The notes under the pieces: model-generated
What the model saw: only the letters and a program-made list of their open reading frames with translations
What the model was told of the DNA's origin: nothing
Databases searched by the model: none
Source: Mucilaginibacter glaciei
GTDB lineage: Bacteria; Bacteroidota; Bacteroidia; Sphingobacteriales; Sphingobacteriaceae
Direction: 5' to 3'
NCBI RefSeq assembly: GCF_014773245.1
Contig: NZ_JACWMX010000010.1
Location: 62,001 to 126,000, forward strand
Length of the DNA stretch: 64,000 nt
Position numbers and translations under genes: made by a program
Part shown: positions 18,201 through 25,883 of the stretch, one piece after another
Position numbering within the stretch: the stretch's first letter is position 1
How the letters are laid out: each line of letters opens with the position of its first letter

Positions 18201-19487
18201 ACGGACCGGCCAATAGGCTTCCTGGGTATGGCTGACATTAAAATGCTGCCAGCTAAAGCTGGTAAAAGCGGGCTCGCTGATCGAGCCGAGTTCAATCACC
18301 TGGATATTGAGAGACTGTCTGTCGCCATGATCCAGCAGCAGGTTCAGGCTGTGAAAATAAAGCTCAAGACAGCCCCTCATCAGCGCCCTATTGTAAGCCC
18401 CGATCTTTCCGTCCCAATTAATGCCCTTTCGGTCTACCGTCGTATGAAAATCGGCATGGAAGTCCACATGATAGAACGGTGATTCTACTTTGGTCGGCAA
18501 ATAATTATATAGCAGGCTTTCAAGTGGAAGACCTCCATCCATATCATGAAAAAAGATCGCGACCCTTGGATCCTCGATTGTCGGGCCCGCCGCTTTGCCA
18601 AGTGCCCTGGCCTCCTCATTAAGACTGCATGAAATTATATCGCCTCCCTGTGCGGCAATACGTTTTATAAATCCAAGGCCTGGCTGGGCACCGTCCATGA
18701 TTTCGATCTGAATATTCTTGGGAATGCGAAGCCGGACGAACTGAAACTGTATCTTTTCTATCTCTTTCAGCAGACTGCTGATCTCTCCGGAAAGCGCTGC
18801 CGAAAACGGAATCTGAATAATAGTGACATAGCGCTGGTCAAAAAGCTCGCTGACCTGCTGATCACTGTTTTGCCATAGCACCGGATAATAATATCCGGGC
18901 ACGCCACGGTCTTTTCGCTCGGCTTGCATTTGCGAAATCTGCAGCAGAAGCGCTGCCTTAGGATCATCGGTTAGAGTTTCCGGCAAGCTAAGGCCGTCCT
19001 TAAATTGGTCAAATATCTGAAATGAGATCCTTTCGCTGACAGGAGCTTCACTCTCGCTCAGCAGCGCTCCCACGGTATGGATTATGACTGATCCCTTCTC
19101 TGATATTGCAAATACCGATTTAAAGCCAACACCTTTGTTGCCAATGCTGGTATTGACGTCCTTGGTTGAAGTAGATATCGAGCAAAGTGACTGAAAGTCC
19201 GCACGGCCGGACTTACCGGTATAATAATCATAATTTTCACGGTAAGTAAATGGGGTGCCATCATTTGCGATATAGAGACAATTGTCGCGGCAGATTACCT
19301 TGATCGAATGATCTGCCTTGTCAAAAGCGTTCTGCAAGAGCTCAAAAATCACTCTTCCCTGGTAGTCAGCGCTGACCTGCTCGACCTGTCCGGCCTGCTG
19401 CTTGATCGTTTCAATGCCAATAGACTGGTAATATTCATAGTGCTTATTAAAGATAGCGGTAACGCGTGAAAGGGAGAGGTCATTCAT
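15255..19487 (-). CDS. Sacsin-like GHKL ATPase with C-terminal DUF3883 nuclease-like domain
   Basis: This 1410-residue protein begins with a sacsin/NOV-type GHKL domain: N-box GRVIFELLQNAFDKAD, G1 ANDGTPFTY, and lid IGNKGVGFKSVF. A long mid-region of unclear fold follows. The C-terminus is DUF3883-like: VDLVAWHEGRAVLVEVKTT has the D...E-x-K pattern of PD-(D/E)xK nucleases and is followed by a conserved-looking SESEVGQA and a YMIIRV strand. GHKL-DUF3883 proteins are frequent in defence islands and are thought to couple an HSP90-like clamp to DNA cutting. It faces the protease-STAND operon with a 69-base gap. Whether the two act together is unknown; the convergent layout suggests they travel as one cassette. 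Confidence 0.8.
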   Translation of the reverse strand: MNDLSLSRVTAIFNKHYEYYQSIGIETIKQQAGQVEQVSADYQGRVIFELLQNAFDKADHSIKVICRDNCLYIANDGTPFTYRENYDYYTGKSGRADFQSLCSISTSTKDVNTSIGNKGVGFKSVFAISEKGSVIIHTVGALLSESEAPVSERISFQIFDQFKDGLSLPETLTDDPKAALLLQISQMQAERKDRGVPGYYYPVLWQNSDQQVSELFDQRYVTIIQIPFSAALSGEISSLLKEIEKIQFQFVRLRIPKNIQIEIMDGAQPGLGFIKRIAAQGGDIISCSLNEEARALGKAAGPTIEDPRVAIFFHDMDGGLPLESLLYNYLPTKVESPFYHVDFHADFHTTVDRKGINWDGKIGAYNRALMRGCLELYFHSLNLLLDHGDRQSLNIQVIELGSISEPAFTSFSWQHFNVSHTQEAYWPVRDILRISNHHYHVASDLIASLAKKYFSQDRTSGAHQLFFEHAVEFINSYSRNSGDSWDWPPYFKSQLGKALVRLDAKVIPAAGEGQHSLQEELIFREQQKDEIKTIIPSFVGINLTAFEVADKDLRKALNIKDFTDRNEILKHYRQVSPGGSFHGPCERYSEEQQKDLLTSISSMMGRTDNEVTCTHRYQGYLVSNTDNTAANLADFGLSTVFLKTTIGRYKPAQLCCRKEIDVSFIPALANDTSLETFLRYLGVSPHSSYLFVDKPMLDQLKDGLDYIPALWRRDRSAQEDALSYNKVLAELRVVHSGNEIHPALINDNRISFLKDLKVSEFKLESDDVLIKRYDLFPREYMRQLLLACQDGLHRKDQLLRLYQQLFEPLHHKLRTYLVSESDQLFFTQRSDFYIIASEADFQVAQQVKIPVLCYYKSRIDPEKYKLSGKMLDMEASDFLTTGEVDLTARFREALFPRLFYLLVELSSAEFSEADYFENPSRITELSKKLALFKFIEVDTLQREIQIGALAGRVIADKIFDYSDRCLYVRKDISTGERAEAIAKSIFNNGKFARTVELILFHKKEDALQKEYRQQTELYYQKFKSHWIQNYDIRFRQFSSIILSFFDGQRYEDDPQWFVYSRDYQSPFVLRIYQAGLVNELSQVITREGELFEEGIFSDFQIDIDFGLYRKEIIEIALALDRLPSKEGLLFRARLDALTGRLGVSELIKILREDIAAGFPLAFAKDDSASKQDTVSRQVELETKIKQLFNSFKEASQPVITSFTANEQNTVTAIPVKTRKVIYQGQLPSNETCKVIGNTGEEQVLYFLINYFIGLSGRAEKESALYEVHLLIQRKLGASASRLAHYQELYSACLRALDDTASLTVALIPFFYITLHYELAFVDLVAWHEGRAVLVEVKTTTSRGNKSFRLSESEVGQAIAQENYMIIRVTPDELILLGNPMFAIQEKLTEVRGSNFSIQPDGYKFSFFSQQ

Positions 19488-19856
19488 TAATTAGGCTGTT
19501 TTAATTTATTGGCTGCCTCTATTATTTCATGAAGAGGCAATCGCAAATGCTGTGATGAATATATATTATAAGCTCTGTATAATTCCGCTAATAAATAGTG
19601 TCTTGGATAAAAACTGATTTAATTAGCATTTTCAACTTATTCCGCTTGATAAAGGTATCAAGTTAAGGTATACGATCAAAACCGATAGTCACATCCTCAA
19701 AGATTGTAATTTAACAAATATCACCGCTTTGATTTTTTTATATCCGGCCAGATCGACATTAATTATGAACGGTTGTTTAAATAAATAATTTATTTAAACA
19801 ACCGTCAGCACATCTTTACCATTCAATCCGCCAGCGACAACAAGGTCCTGTAATGA
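19488..19856. other. Intergenic region with a large palindrome
   Basis: These 369 bases lie between the start of the GHKL-DUF3883 gene and the end of hipA. The part next to 19487 should hold the leftward promoter of the GHKL-DUF3883 gene. The only structured element is the 37-base palindrome at 19769-19805, listed separately. No coding-like ORF is seen. Confidence 0.6.
19769..19805. repeat. 37-base near-perfect palindrome downstream of hipA
   Basis: The arms ACGGTTGTTTAAATA (19769-19783) and TATTTAAACAACCGT (19791-19805) are perfect reverse complements, and the seven bases between them also pair except the centre. It lies 51 bases beyond the hipA stop. It could be the hipBA terminator, although no T-run follows in the leftward direction. 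It contains TTGTTTA (19773-19779) and TAAACAA (19795-19801), the same heptamers that form the palindrome in the hipB promoter, so HipB binding is an alternative. Confidence 0.6.
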
Positions 19857-21107
19857 TCAATTGCCAAAGAAGGCTGCCGACATGTTTTCCCGTTCCCTGC
19901 GTGACATTCCAAGTTTTACCGCAATGTTATGCCATTGGGCAATTTGTCCGATCATATTTTCCAGAATTTTTTCTGCATCAGATGACTCCAGCCGAAAAAA
20001 TGTGGCCACCGAAAGAGCCAATTCCGGATCTAGCGAATTATCATCATCAGAAATGTTAAGTGTTAGACCCTGACCCGATGGATTGGCGTTCATGTCATAA
20101 GCTGGTGATAATTCCCATCCATTTTCACGAAGTAGAAAGCCATGATTGCGAAGGTGATCATCTGTGTTTTTGACTAGGATATTAAAAAGCATTCGCTTCC
20201 ATAGTTCCCGCAAATTTTCGTTAACCTGCTGCCCGTTCTGAATAATAAAACCGGCAATATCCAGATAGCTGACACCATTGTTAAAATCTGCGCCGTCCTG
20301 CTGGCCAAGCAAGGTCATTGCAGAAGCAAAGTGAATGCGTTGCCGACCGTTGCGGTCGAAGCGGTATGTCAGAAAGGTGTGATGTCTGCCAGAGTACTTA
20401 CCAAGCTGTGATTGGCTAACTCGGATACCGCAGTTTATCGCTAACTCATGGACGACCATTTCCCATCCCCCAATGTCATGATCATCGGTAACGCTTGGGA
20501 ATTTAGCGATCCACAGCCCTCCATTAGGGTCAGTTACGCTTGCTTTAGGGCGTGCACCACCAAGCGATGAACCGGGAGCAAGTAACATATTTAACCAGCG
20601 TAATTCCTCAGTTGCGTTCATGTCTTCGTTTTCTAGGCGCTGGCTGGCGTATTCCAAATCACGGAGACTTACCCACGGTGGAGCTGCTAATTCCGTAGCA
20701 TGACTTAAAAATTCACTATCTTCTATATATTTAAATCTTAGTCCGCCCATTCGGGTTCCGTCATATATCCCAAGTAAAAAATCAGATTCCATTAAAGGTT
20801 GTATACGGCGATCTTCCTGCCGGGCGAGGATGGCCTCGCGTCTTTTCATAAGCACGCGGCCCCAGCGGTCGGGCGAGGAGTCCAGAAATATACCAAAATT
20901 CGTTTTTTCATCGTTTAGGAACTGAGGCCCTGAATACAACTGCAAATCCGGATCAAGTATTTGTGCTTGCGGGGCCTGAAGCCATTTCGGCATATATTCG
21001 AAAGAAAATATTTCCTTTCCGCGAGTTGTTTCGGCATTTAGTGTTCCAACCTGAATAGTCTCCGGCAATCCTTGCCAGTCCGCATAAACCAAGATTCTTT
21101 TTGCCAT
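19857..21107 (-). CDS. hipA: HipA-family Ser/Thr kinase toxin
   Basis: The 416-residue protein has the HipA layout: an N-terminal couple domain, a glycine-rich ATP loop (SSLGGARPKASV), a lysine strand (LWIAKFPS), the catalytic loop NILVKNTDDHLRNHGF and the metal-binding SPAYDMN motif. HipA kinases phosphorylate translation factors (GltX in E. coli) and cause growth arrest or persistence when not held by HipB. The length is normal, and all kinase motifs look intact, so the toxin is probably active. It starts four bases after the hipB stop, the usual antitoxin-first order. The pair sits between two defence modules, where it may stabilise the island or act as an abortive-infection element. Confidence 0.92.
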   Translation of the reverse strand: MAKRILVYADWQGLPETIQVGTLNAETTRGKEIFSFEYMPKWLQAPQAQILDPDLQLYSGPQFLNDEKTNFGIFLDSSPDRWGRVLMKRREAILARQEDRRIQPLMESDFLLGIYDGTRMGGLRFKYIEDSEFLSHATELAAPPWVSLRDLEYASQRLENEDMNATEELRWLNMLLAPGSSLGGARPKASVTDPNGGLWIAKFPSVTDDHDIGGWEMVVHELAINCGIRVSQSQLGKYSGRHHTFLTYRFDRNGRQRIHFASAMTLLGQQDGADFNNGVSYLDIAGFIIQNGQQVNENLRELWKRMLFNILVKNTDDHLRNHGFLLRENGWELSPAYDMNANPSGQGLTLNISDDDNSLDPELALSVATFFRLESSDAEKILENMIGQIAQWHNIAVKLGMSRRERENMSAAFFGN

Positions 21108-21111
21108 TAGA

Positions 21112-21420
21112 CTATTTTTTAGGGGCTCGTTCTTTAGTTAGTAAACCAGCATCCTGTAGCTTTCTGCCTAATTCATCGTCTGACCCCAGTTTCAGGAAAT
21201 CTTTTTCCAGCCCCATAGCAAATAATACCTGGAAATAAGCTCCCATGGCCACGGTGGGCGTACCCTTTTCGATTTGCCATAACGTAGCCCTGCTAATACC
21301 AGCTCGTTCTGAAATCTGGGTAGTGCTCAGCTTTCTGCGTAAACGGGCAAGCTTAATGTTCTCACCCAGGTCATTAAGCACCTTTTGGGCTTTAGGTAAA
21401 AGAACCAGTTGCTGTTTCAT
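21112..21420 (-). CDS. hipB: HipB-family antitoxin, XRE helix-turn-helix
   Basis: This 102-residue protein has a Cro/C1-type HTH: ISERAGISRATLWQIEKGTPTVAMGAY fits the HTH_3 pattern of helices 2-4. A basic N-terminus precedes it and a short C-terminal tail (LLTKERAPKK) may contact HipA or DNA. HipB neutralises HipA and represses its own promoter. Just upstream of the ATG a -7-like element is flanked and overlapped by TAAACAA/TTGTTTA repeats, which fits autoregulation. Confidence 0.9.
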   Translation of the reverse strand: MKQQLVLLPKAQKVLNDLGENIKLARLRRKLSTTQISERAGISRATLWQIEKGTPTVAMGAYFQVLFAMGLEKDFLKLGSDDELGRKLQDAGLLTKERAPKK

Positions 21421-21434
21421 AATGTTTTAGATAA

Positions 21435-21459
21435 TAAACAAATATAAACAAGTTGTTTA
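21435..21459 (-). promoter_or_regulatory. hipBA promoter and probable HipB operator
   Basis: TAAACAAGTTGTTTA (21445-21459) is a perfect 15-base palindrome, and a third copy of TAAACAA lies at 21435-21441. On the minus strand, TATATTTG (21439-21446) fits the Bacteroidota -7 consensus TAnnTTTG and overlaps these repeats; transcription would begin about 12 bases before the hipB ATG. Overlap of the repeats with the -7 element implies repression by HipB. Confidence 0.65.
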
Positions 21460-21791
21460 ATATATGAAGCATTATAATGATTGTATTATCCTCAATTTGC
21501 AAATCGCGAATCGAGAATATGCAAATAACATTAATCCTATTACCGGTTGTAGGCTAAGGTGCTGGTTATTAATTTAGATCAGGAAATGGATCTTGATGTT
21601 TTAAGTTATATCGTCTTGGAAGAGCCGGAGGTGTGAGAATGGTTGTTTTTTGCTGACGTCGATGTTAAAGGTAACGAAAGTAGTCTTTGGACTGTATTAA
21701 TTATCGCTCTGTTTGCGGTTTTTGTTTGGAGCAAGGCCGGGCGGCGTAGAAAGCGTTAATGCTATGATATTTTTTTAGATATTTAGGGTCA
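21460..21791. other. Divergent intergenic region, hipBA to NACHT gene
   Basis: These 332 bases should contain the promoter of the NACHT gene. The only coding-like content is the short membrane-type frame at 21643-21759, listed separately. No terminator, tRNA or long repeat is visible. Confidence 0.5.
21643..21759 (+). CDS. Possible 38-residue single-pass membrane peptide
   Basis: From TTG 21643 to TAA 21759 the frame encodes a peptide with one strongly hydrophobic segment (LWTVLIIALFAVFVW) followed by a basic tail (SKAGRRRKR), the layout of an N-out/C-in membrane anchor. It has no ATG, the upstream frame is closed by TGA at 21634, and its stop is 32 bases before the NACHT gene. It could be a small toxin-like or membrane-tethering peptide, a remnant of a larger membrane protein, or chance. 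Confidence 0.25.
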   Translation: MFFADVDVKGNESSLWTVLIIALFAVFVWSKAGRRRKR

Positions 21792-24700
21792 ATGGGAAAG
21801 TTGTTCGATGACTTTGGGGACCTGGCATTTCGGAACGAAGATGAGGTCAGTCAAAACTTTGTTTTGCCGTTATTGCAAAGGTACCTTGGGTATGGTTTAA
21901 AGGAAATATTACCGGAGAAAATATATCCGGCCAGCGGATTATATTCAGGGGTTAACTTCAATGAGCGTGGTTCAAAAGGGCTGATCCATAAACCCGACTT
22001 TGTCGTTTGCCTGAACGGAGACACTGAGTACCCTAAATTTATTATCGACAGTAAAGGGCCTAAGGAAAATATTGACAATCACAATGGACAACTGCGATCC
22101 TATGCCAACAGCGTTGGCAGAAACTTCCTGATGATAACGAACGGGACCGAGTTAAAGGTATTTGACGTCAATAACCTGCTCTTCCATTCTTCAAATATTG
22201 CTGATTTACAGGTAAAGATCGGCCAACTGGTCGCCTTACTGGGACGGCACAATCAAGCAGTCAAGAGCGATATCGAGCTGATCAGGGAATTTGATATTGA
22301 ACAGGCGGTCACTAGCAGCCAGGGATCTGCTATGGATAAAGAGAGACAGCGAGCGAAAGTTTTGCTGGCTGATTTCGATAAATACCTTAAACGGTTAAGA
22401 ACTGATTTTGAACACTGGCACCTGCCGACAAAAAAATTCCAGGCGATCAATAACCTGGATTTAAAGAAGATAGACCCCAATTACCTCCTTTCGTTTCTTC
22501 CCTACCAGGCGCTGGGCGACAAGTCAATCAAGGAAAAAACGCTGAAGTTCCCCCAGATTGAGTCGGAGGTAAATACCCGGGTAAAAATTTTCATCGGGGA
22601 AACGGGGTCGGGTAAAACGTCTTTTTTGAAATACCTAGCCTCCAGGTCGGCGCAGCATGCTCTGGAGTTGCGGGAGTTACACATCCCGGTTTATATAGCG
22701 CTCCGGGAAATTGGACATGGTTATAACCTGGAGGCTTTAGTCGCTTCTTTTCTCAATCGTCATGGCTTTCCTTGTCAAACGATCTATGAATTACCTGAGC
22801 AGAATGATTTTTTATTTCTTTTGGATGCCTTTGATGAAATTCCGGAAGCTTTCCGCGCGGAGACTGTTATGGCCATCGAGCGGCTCGCTTCGGGCTATAC
22901 CTGCTTTGTCACCTCCAGGCCGAATGCCGTTCCAAATTTTCCGGCTTCTGCTGCTTTTCAAATTCAGCCGATAACGGATTCACAGGTCGAAAAGATCGCC
23001 CGCCATTATGTTGGGGACAGTTATTACGAATTTAACCGGCAGCTAACGAACAACGACTTGCTGAAGGAAGCCGGTAATACACTGCTGCTGCTTTTTTTAA
23101 TTTCAATTTTCAAAGAATCCGGTACTCTGCCGCCAACGGTATCCGGGATTATTAAAGCGATAATTACACGCGTAAAAAACTGGCAGGACCAGCGGTCGCC
23201 GCACCCGCAAAAGCTGGCCTGGGAGAGCATCGCTTCCTTCCTTTCTACACTCGCATTTAGCGTCTACGAATATCAGGAGACCGGCCTGAAGCTGGATGAG
23301 GCTGAGCCATTGCTGTTGGAGGTGCTGGACAGGCTTGAACGTTCCCGGAAAGTCAAAGCGGGCATGACCACGCGGGAAGTCCTGGCAGCGCTGGAGGAAA
23401 CCGGCTTACTTATTGTCAATGGCGACCACCTTTATTTCTGGCACCGGCTTTTTCTGGAGCACTTTGCATCGCAGGCACTAAAAGAGAAATTCTTGCAGGA
23501 CCCGCTTATTATTGCGCAGTTAAAAACAGAAACGAAATGGCACCCGGCGATTGCCGGTATGGCGGCTATATTGCCATCAGTTACGGGCTTAATACCGATC
23601 GTTAGTTCTGAAGTCTGGTTAGCGGCGTACTGCCTGATTGAAAACAGCGCCTGTGAGGAAATAGCACTCCTGCCCGTGATAGACGAACTGAAGCGTATGG
23701 TCCGGTGCCAGATACCGGATGTACGGGCAAAAGCCTTTAATTACCTGGTTGCAATCGATCATCCTTTGATGCTGGAGTTTCTTTATGACGCGGTCACAAA
23801 CGGTGAAGTTTATAACGAGGTCACGCTGATGGCTTTTCCCGTCATCGCCAAGACAAGGACCGAACGGGCCCGGCAGCTCATTTATCAAAACCTGGACCGC
23901 ACCGACGGGAACTTCTTCCTCGGATGGACCGCGCAGTCTAAAATTGTACGGGCGCTTTTCTATTTTGATGAGCCGGAACACTTGCAGATCATCGAAAACT
24001 GGAAGAAGCTCCGGGATTATTGGGCTGACCAGGAATGCAAGGATATCTTTTTAGAACTAGCCTCCCAAAACAAAATTACCCCCGCCATAAAAAATGCGCT
24101 GGAGGAATTTTTCCTCCATGCGTTTGAAAAAAACGATCATCACTCCGAAAGGCTCAGCTCGCTGGCAGGCGTATTGGCTATTGTCGGGGACGAAGCTTTC
24201 GCTTTACAAGTGCTGGAGTTTCCGCTTTTGCAGGAAAACCTTCGTAAAATGGATGATGTTTACGACGTAATAAAAAGTACCCGCTCGATAAAAGTAGTTA
24301 AGCGGATCGTGCAATTTATAAATGAACCCGCTGAAAAGGAGTATTACAATGCTGAAAGACTGATGTCAATCATTGTTGATTGCCCGTGTGAAATTCCTAA
24401 AGAAATATTTTTCGGGCTGATCACTCACCCGGATAGTAATATCGGTTCTGCGGCAATTGGCGCACTGAAAAGATACCCGTACTATGAGGTAAAAGATGTA
24501 GTGCTTGAATGGCTCTACGGAGAACCCGGCCAGTTGCAAAGCTGGGCGCTTGGTGTGCTGGTAGACAATGCGGAAATTGTACCCTTAGTACGACAACAGG
24601 CATTTCCGAAGGCCTTGTACCGTGCAACCGTTCATACGCTGTTGACCGGGGTACGCAGGTACCACCTGGTGGAGGCAATCCCCCGGATGGACCGTATTTA

Positions 24701-25391
24701 CCAGCAGCTCGGGGAGAATAAAAGGTATCAAAGTGACTATTACCTGTGTTTGGATCTTGCCGGCACTTATTATTTTATTGGAGAAAAAGAAAAAAGCGCC
24801 GCGATAATTTCCTGGTTCTTTGCCGGTGGAAATTTTTTGGTAAATGATGAATACCTGCCTATCCGGTTAATGGACCATTCGAGATACCTTGATCCGGAAC
24901 TGGCAGCCGGGATAGCCGGCGCTTACTTTAAACTGAATTTCCCTTCGTCTAAAAAGAGTAATACTTATGGACTCGATGTTTTCTTTGGCGTTGCAGAAAT
25001 GCTAAAAGGTCAAACGCTCAAGGATAATGTAAAACAAGCAGCGGACTACTTTATAAAAAAAGGCACAACGGACGACAAGGCAAGGGATGGATCAGAGCGC
25101 GCTTTAAAAGCGATGGTCACAATGGCCGATACATCGGATGAAAGCTGGGCCCTCGGGCATTTAAACCGGTTGAATTTGAAAAACGCCCTGCGTGGCGTAC
25201 AGCTCCGGAACCTTGTCGAATGCCTCGCTTATATTGGCTGCCATGCCTCGCTGAAGAAAATCAAACTGCTGGCAAAAACCACAAATGCAGCTAACCCGGA
25301 CCTGTTGCTCAATCTGTGTGACTTTGCCGCTGTGAACATTTGCCGGCGATTGAAGATTCCTTATCAAAATGGAGATGTTTTGAATGACTGA
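21792..25391 (+). CDS. NACHT-type STAND NTPase with N-terminal HsdR-like nuclease domain
   Basis: This is a 1199-residue protein. Residues ~10-140 resemble the HsdR N-terminal PD-(D/E)xK nuclease: HKPDFVV with Asp69, then KFIIDSK with Asp86 and Lys88, and GQLRSYA as the conserved Q motif. A NACHT ATPase follows, with Walker A in FIGETGSGKTSFLKYL (~267-282) and Walker B in FLFLLDAFDEIP (~339-350), the double-acidic NACHT form. The remaining ~600 residues are helical and HEAT/TPR-like, and should sense the trigger. Bacterial NACHT and Avs proteins of this layout are antiphage receptors whose nuclease is unleashed on oligomerisation. It looks full length. Its stop overlaps the next gene by eight bases. 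Confidence 0.85.
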   Translation: MGKLFDDFGDLAFRNEDEVSQNFVLPLLQRYLGYGLKEILPEKIYPASGLYSGVNFNERGSKGLIHKPDFVVCLNGDTEYPKFIIDSKGPKENIDNHNGQLRSYANSVGRNFLMITNGTELKVFDVNNLLFHSSNIADLQVKIGQLVALLGRHNQAVKSDIELIREFDIEQAVTSSQGSAMDKERQRAKVLLADFDKYLKRLRTDFEHWHLPTKKFQAINNLDLKKIDPNYLLSFLPYQALGDKSIKEKTLKFPQIESEVNTRVKIFIGETGSGKTSFLKYLASRSAQHALELRELHIPVYIALREIGHGYNLEALVASFLNRHGFPCQTIYELPEQNDFLFLLDAFDEIPEAFRAETVMAIERLASGYTCFVTSRPNAVPNFPASAAFQIQPITDSQVEKIARHYVGDSYYEFNRQLTNNDLLKEAGNTLLLLFLISIFKESGTLPPTVSGIIKAIITRVKNWQDQRSPHPQKLAWESIASFLSTLAFSVYEYQETGLKLDEAEPLLLEVLDRLERSRKVKAGMTTREVLAALEETGLLIVNGDHLYFWHRLFLEHFASQALKEKFLQDPLIIAQLKTETKWHPAIAGMAAILPSVTGLIPIVSSEVWLAAYCLIENSACEEIALLPVIDELKRMVRCQIPDVRAKAFNYLVAIDHPLMLEFLYDAVTNGEVYNEVTLMAFPVIAKTRTERARQLIYQNLDRTDGNFFLGWTAQSKIVRALFYFDEPEHLQIIENWKKLRDYWADQECKDIFLELASQNKITPAIKNALEEFFLHAFEKNDHHSERLSSLAGVLAIVGDEAFALQVLEFPLLQENLRKMDDVYDVIKSTRSIKVVKRIVQFINEPAEKEYYNAERLMSIIVDCPCEIPKEIFFGLITHPDSNIGSAAIGALKRYPYYEVKDVVLEWLYGEPGQLQSWALGVLVDNAEIVPLVRQQAFPKALYRATVHTLLTGVRRYHLVEAIPRMDRIYQQLGENKRYQSDYYLCLDLAGTYYFIGEKEKSAAIISWFFAGGNFLVNDEYLPIRLMDHSRYLDPELAAGIAGAYFKLNFPSSKKSNTYGLDVFFGVAEMLKGQTLKDNVKQAADYFIKKGTTDDKARDGSERALKAMVTMADTSDESWALGHLNRLNLKNALRGVQLRNLVECLAYIGCHASLKKIKLLAKTTNAANPDLLLNLCDFAAVNICRRLKIPYQNGDVLND

Positions 25392-25662
25392 ACTCGATTT
25401 AAGATTCAGGCTTTTACGTGTAAATATGAGACGTCACGGAGCAATTGGTGCGGACAATATCCTTTCTGGAAAAGAAATCTGTATATTTTGTAATTCCTCA
25501 TTGGACATCACCAAAGAACATGTGTTGCCAAAATGGTTATTTCATAACGATACGCGAAGCACTTTTGTATCCAGTATCAATAAACAAACCCCTTTCACCA
25601 AAAATTGCTTGCTCGTGGATTTTCTTGACTCCCTTTTTGTAAATACTTTACTATTCAGATAA
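25384..25662 (+). pseudogene. Truncated HNH-like gene
   Basis: Only 92 codons remain. The visible CIFCNSSLDITKEHVLPKWL is the N-terminal signature of a family of HNH-like proteins (C-x2-C followed by E-H-V-x-P-x-W). In that family I would expect a much longer protein with a second zinc-binding pair and the C-terminal half of the nuclease, and these are missing. After about codon 70 the sequence loses family character and stops. It overlaps the NACHT gene by eight bases, so it was once co-expressed, perhaps as a partner of the NACHT system. The break lies at the junction with chromosomal backbone genes, which suggests a deletion at the island edge. Confidence 0.55.
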
Positions 25663-25801
25663 TTTGATATATTTACATCAACGATTTAGAATCATTTTTC
25701 CATTGCGTGATTCGTAAAGTACTTGAAAATTGTATTTTTAACATATTGAAAATGAGTTGGTTATGAGCGATGTTCATGACCCGTCCATTCCGCCTCAAGA
25801 C

Positions 25802-25837
25802 AAAAGCCTTTTAGATGAAAATCTGAAAGGCTTTTTT
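25802..25837 (+). terminator. Rho-independent terminator
   Basis: A 15-bp stem (25802-25816 with 25821-25835, one G-U type mismatch) with a four-base loop ends in a T-run (GGCTTTTTTG). It lies between the truncated HNH-like gene and the transglutaminase-like gene and separates the island from the backbone. Confidence 0.75.
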
Positions 25838-25883
25838 GTTTGCGAAATATATCCGTACATTTAATATAACCAATTATTAAGCC

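Noticed and set aside
25764..25865. 34-codon frame opening with ATG 25763 (MSDVHDPSIPP...) before the transglutaminase-like gene
   Set aside because: It overlaps the strong terminator hairpin and has no coding signal; the terminator explains the base pattern.
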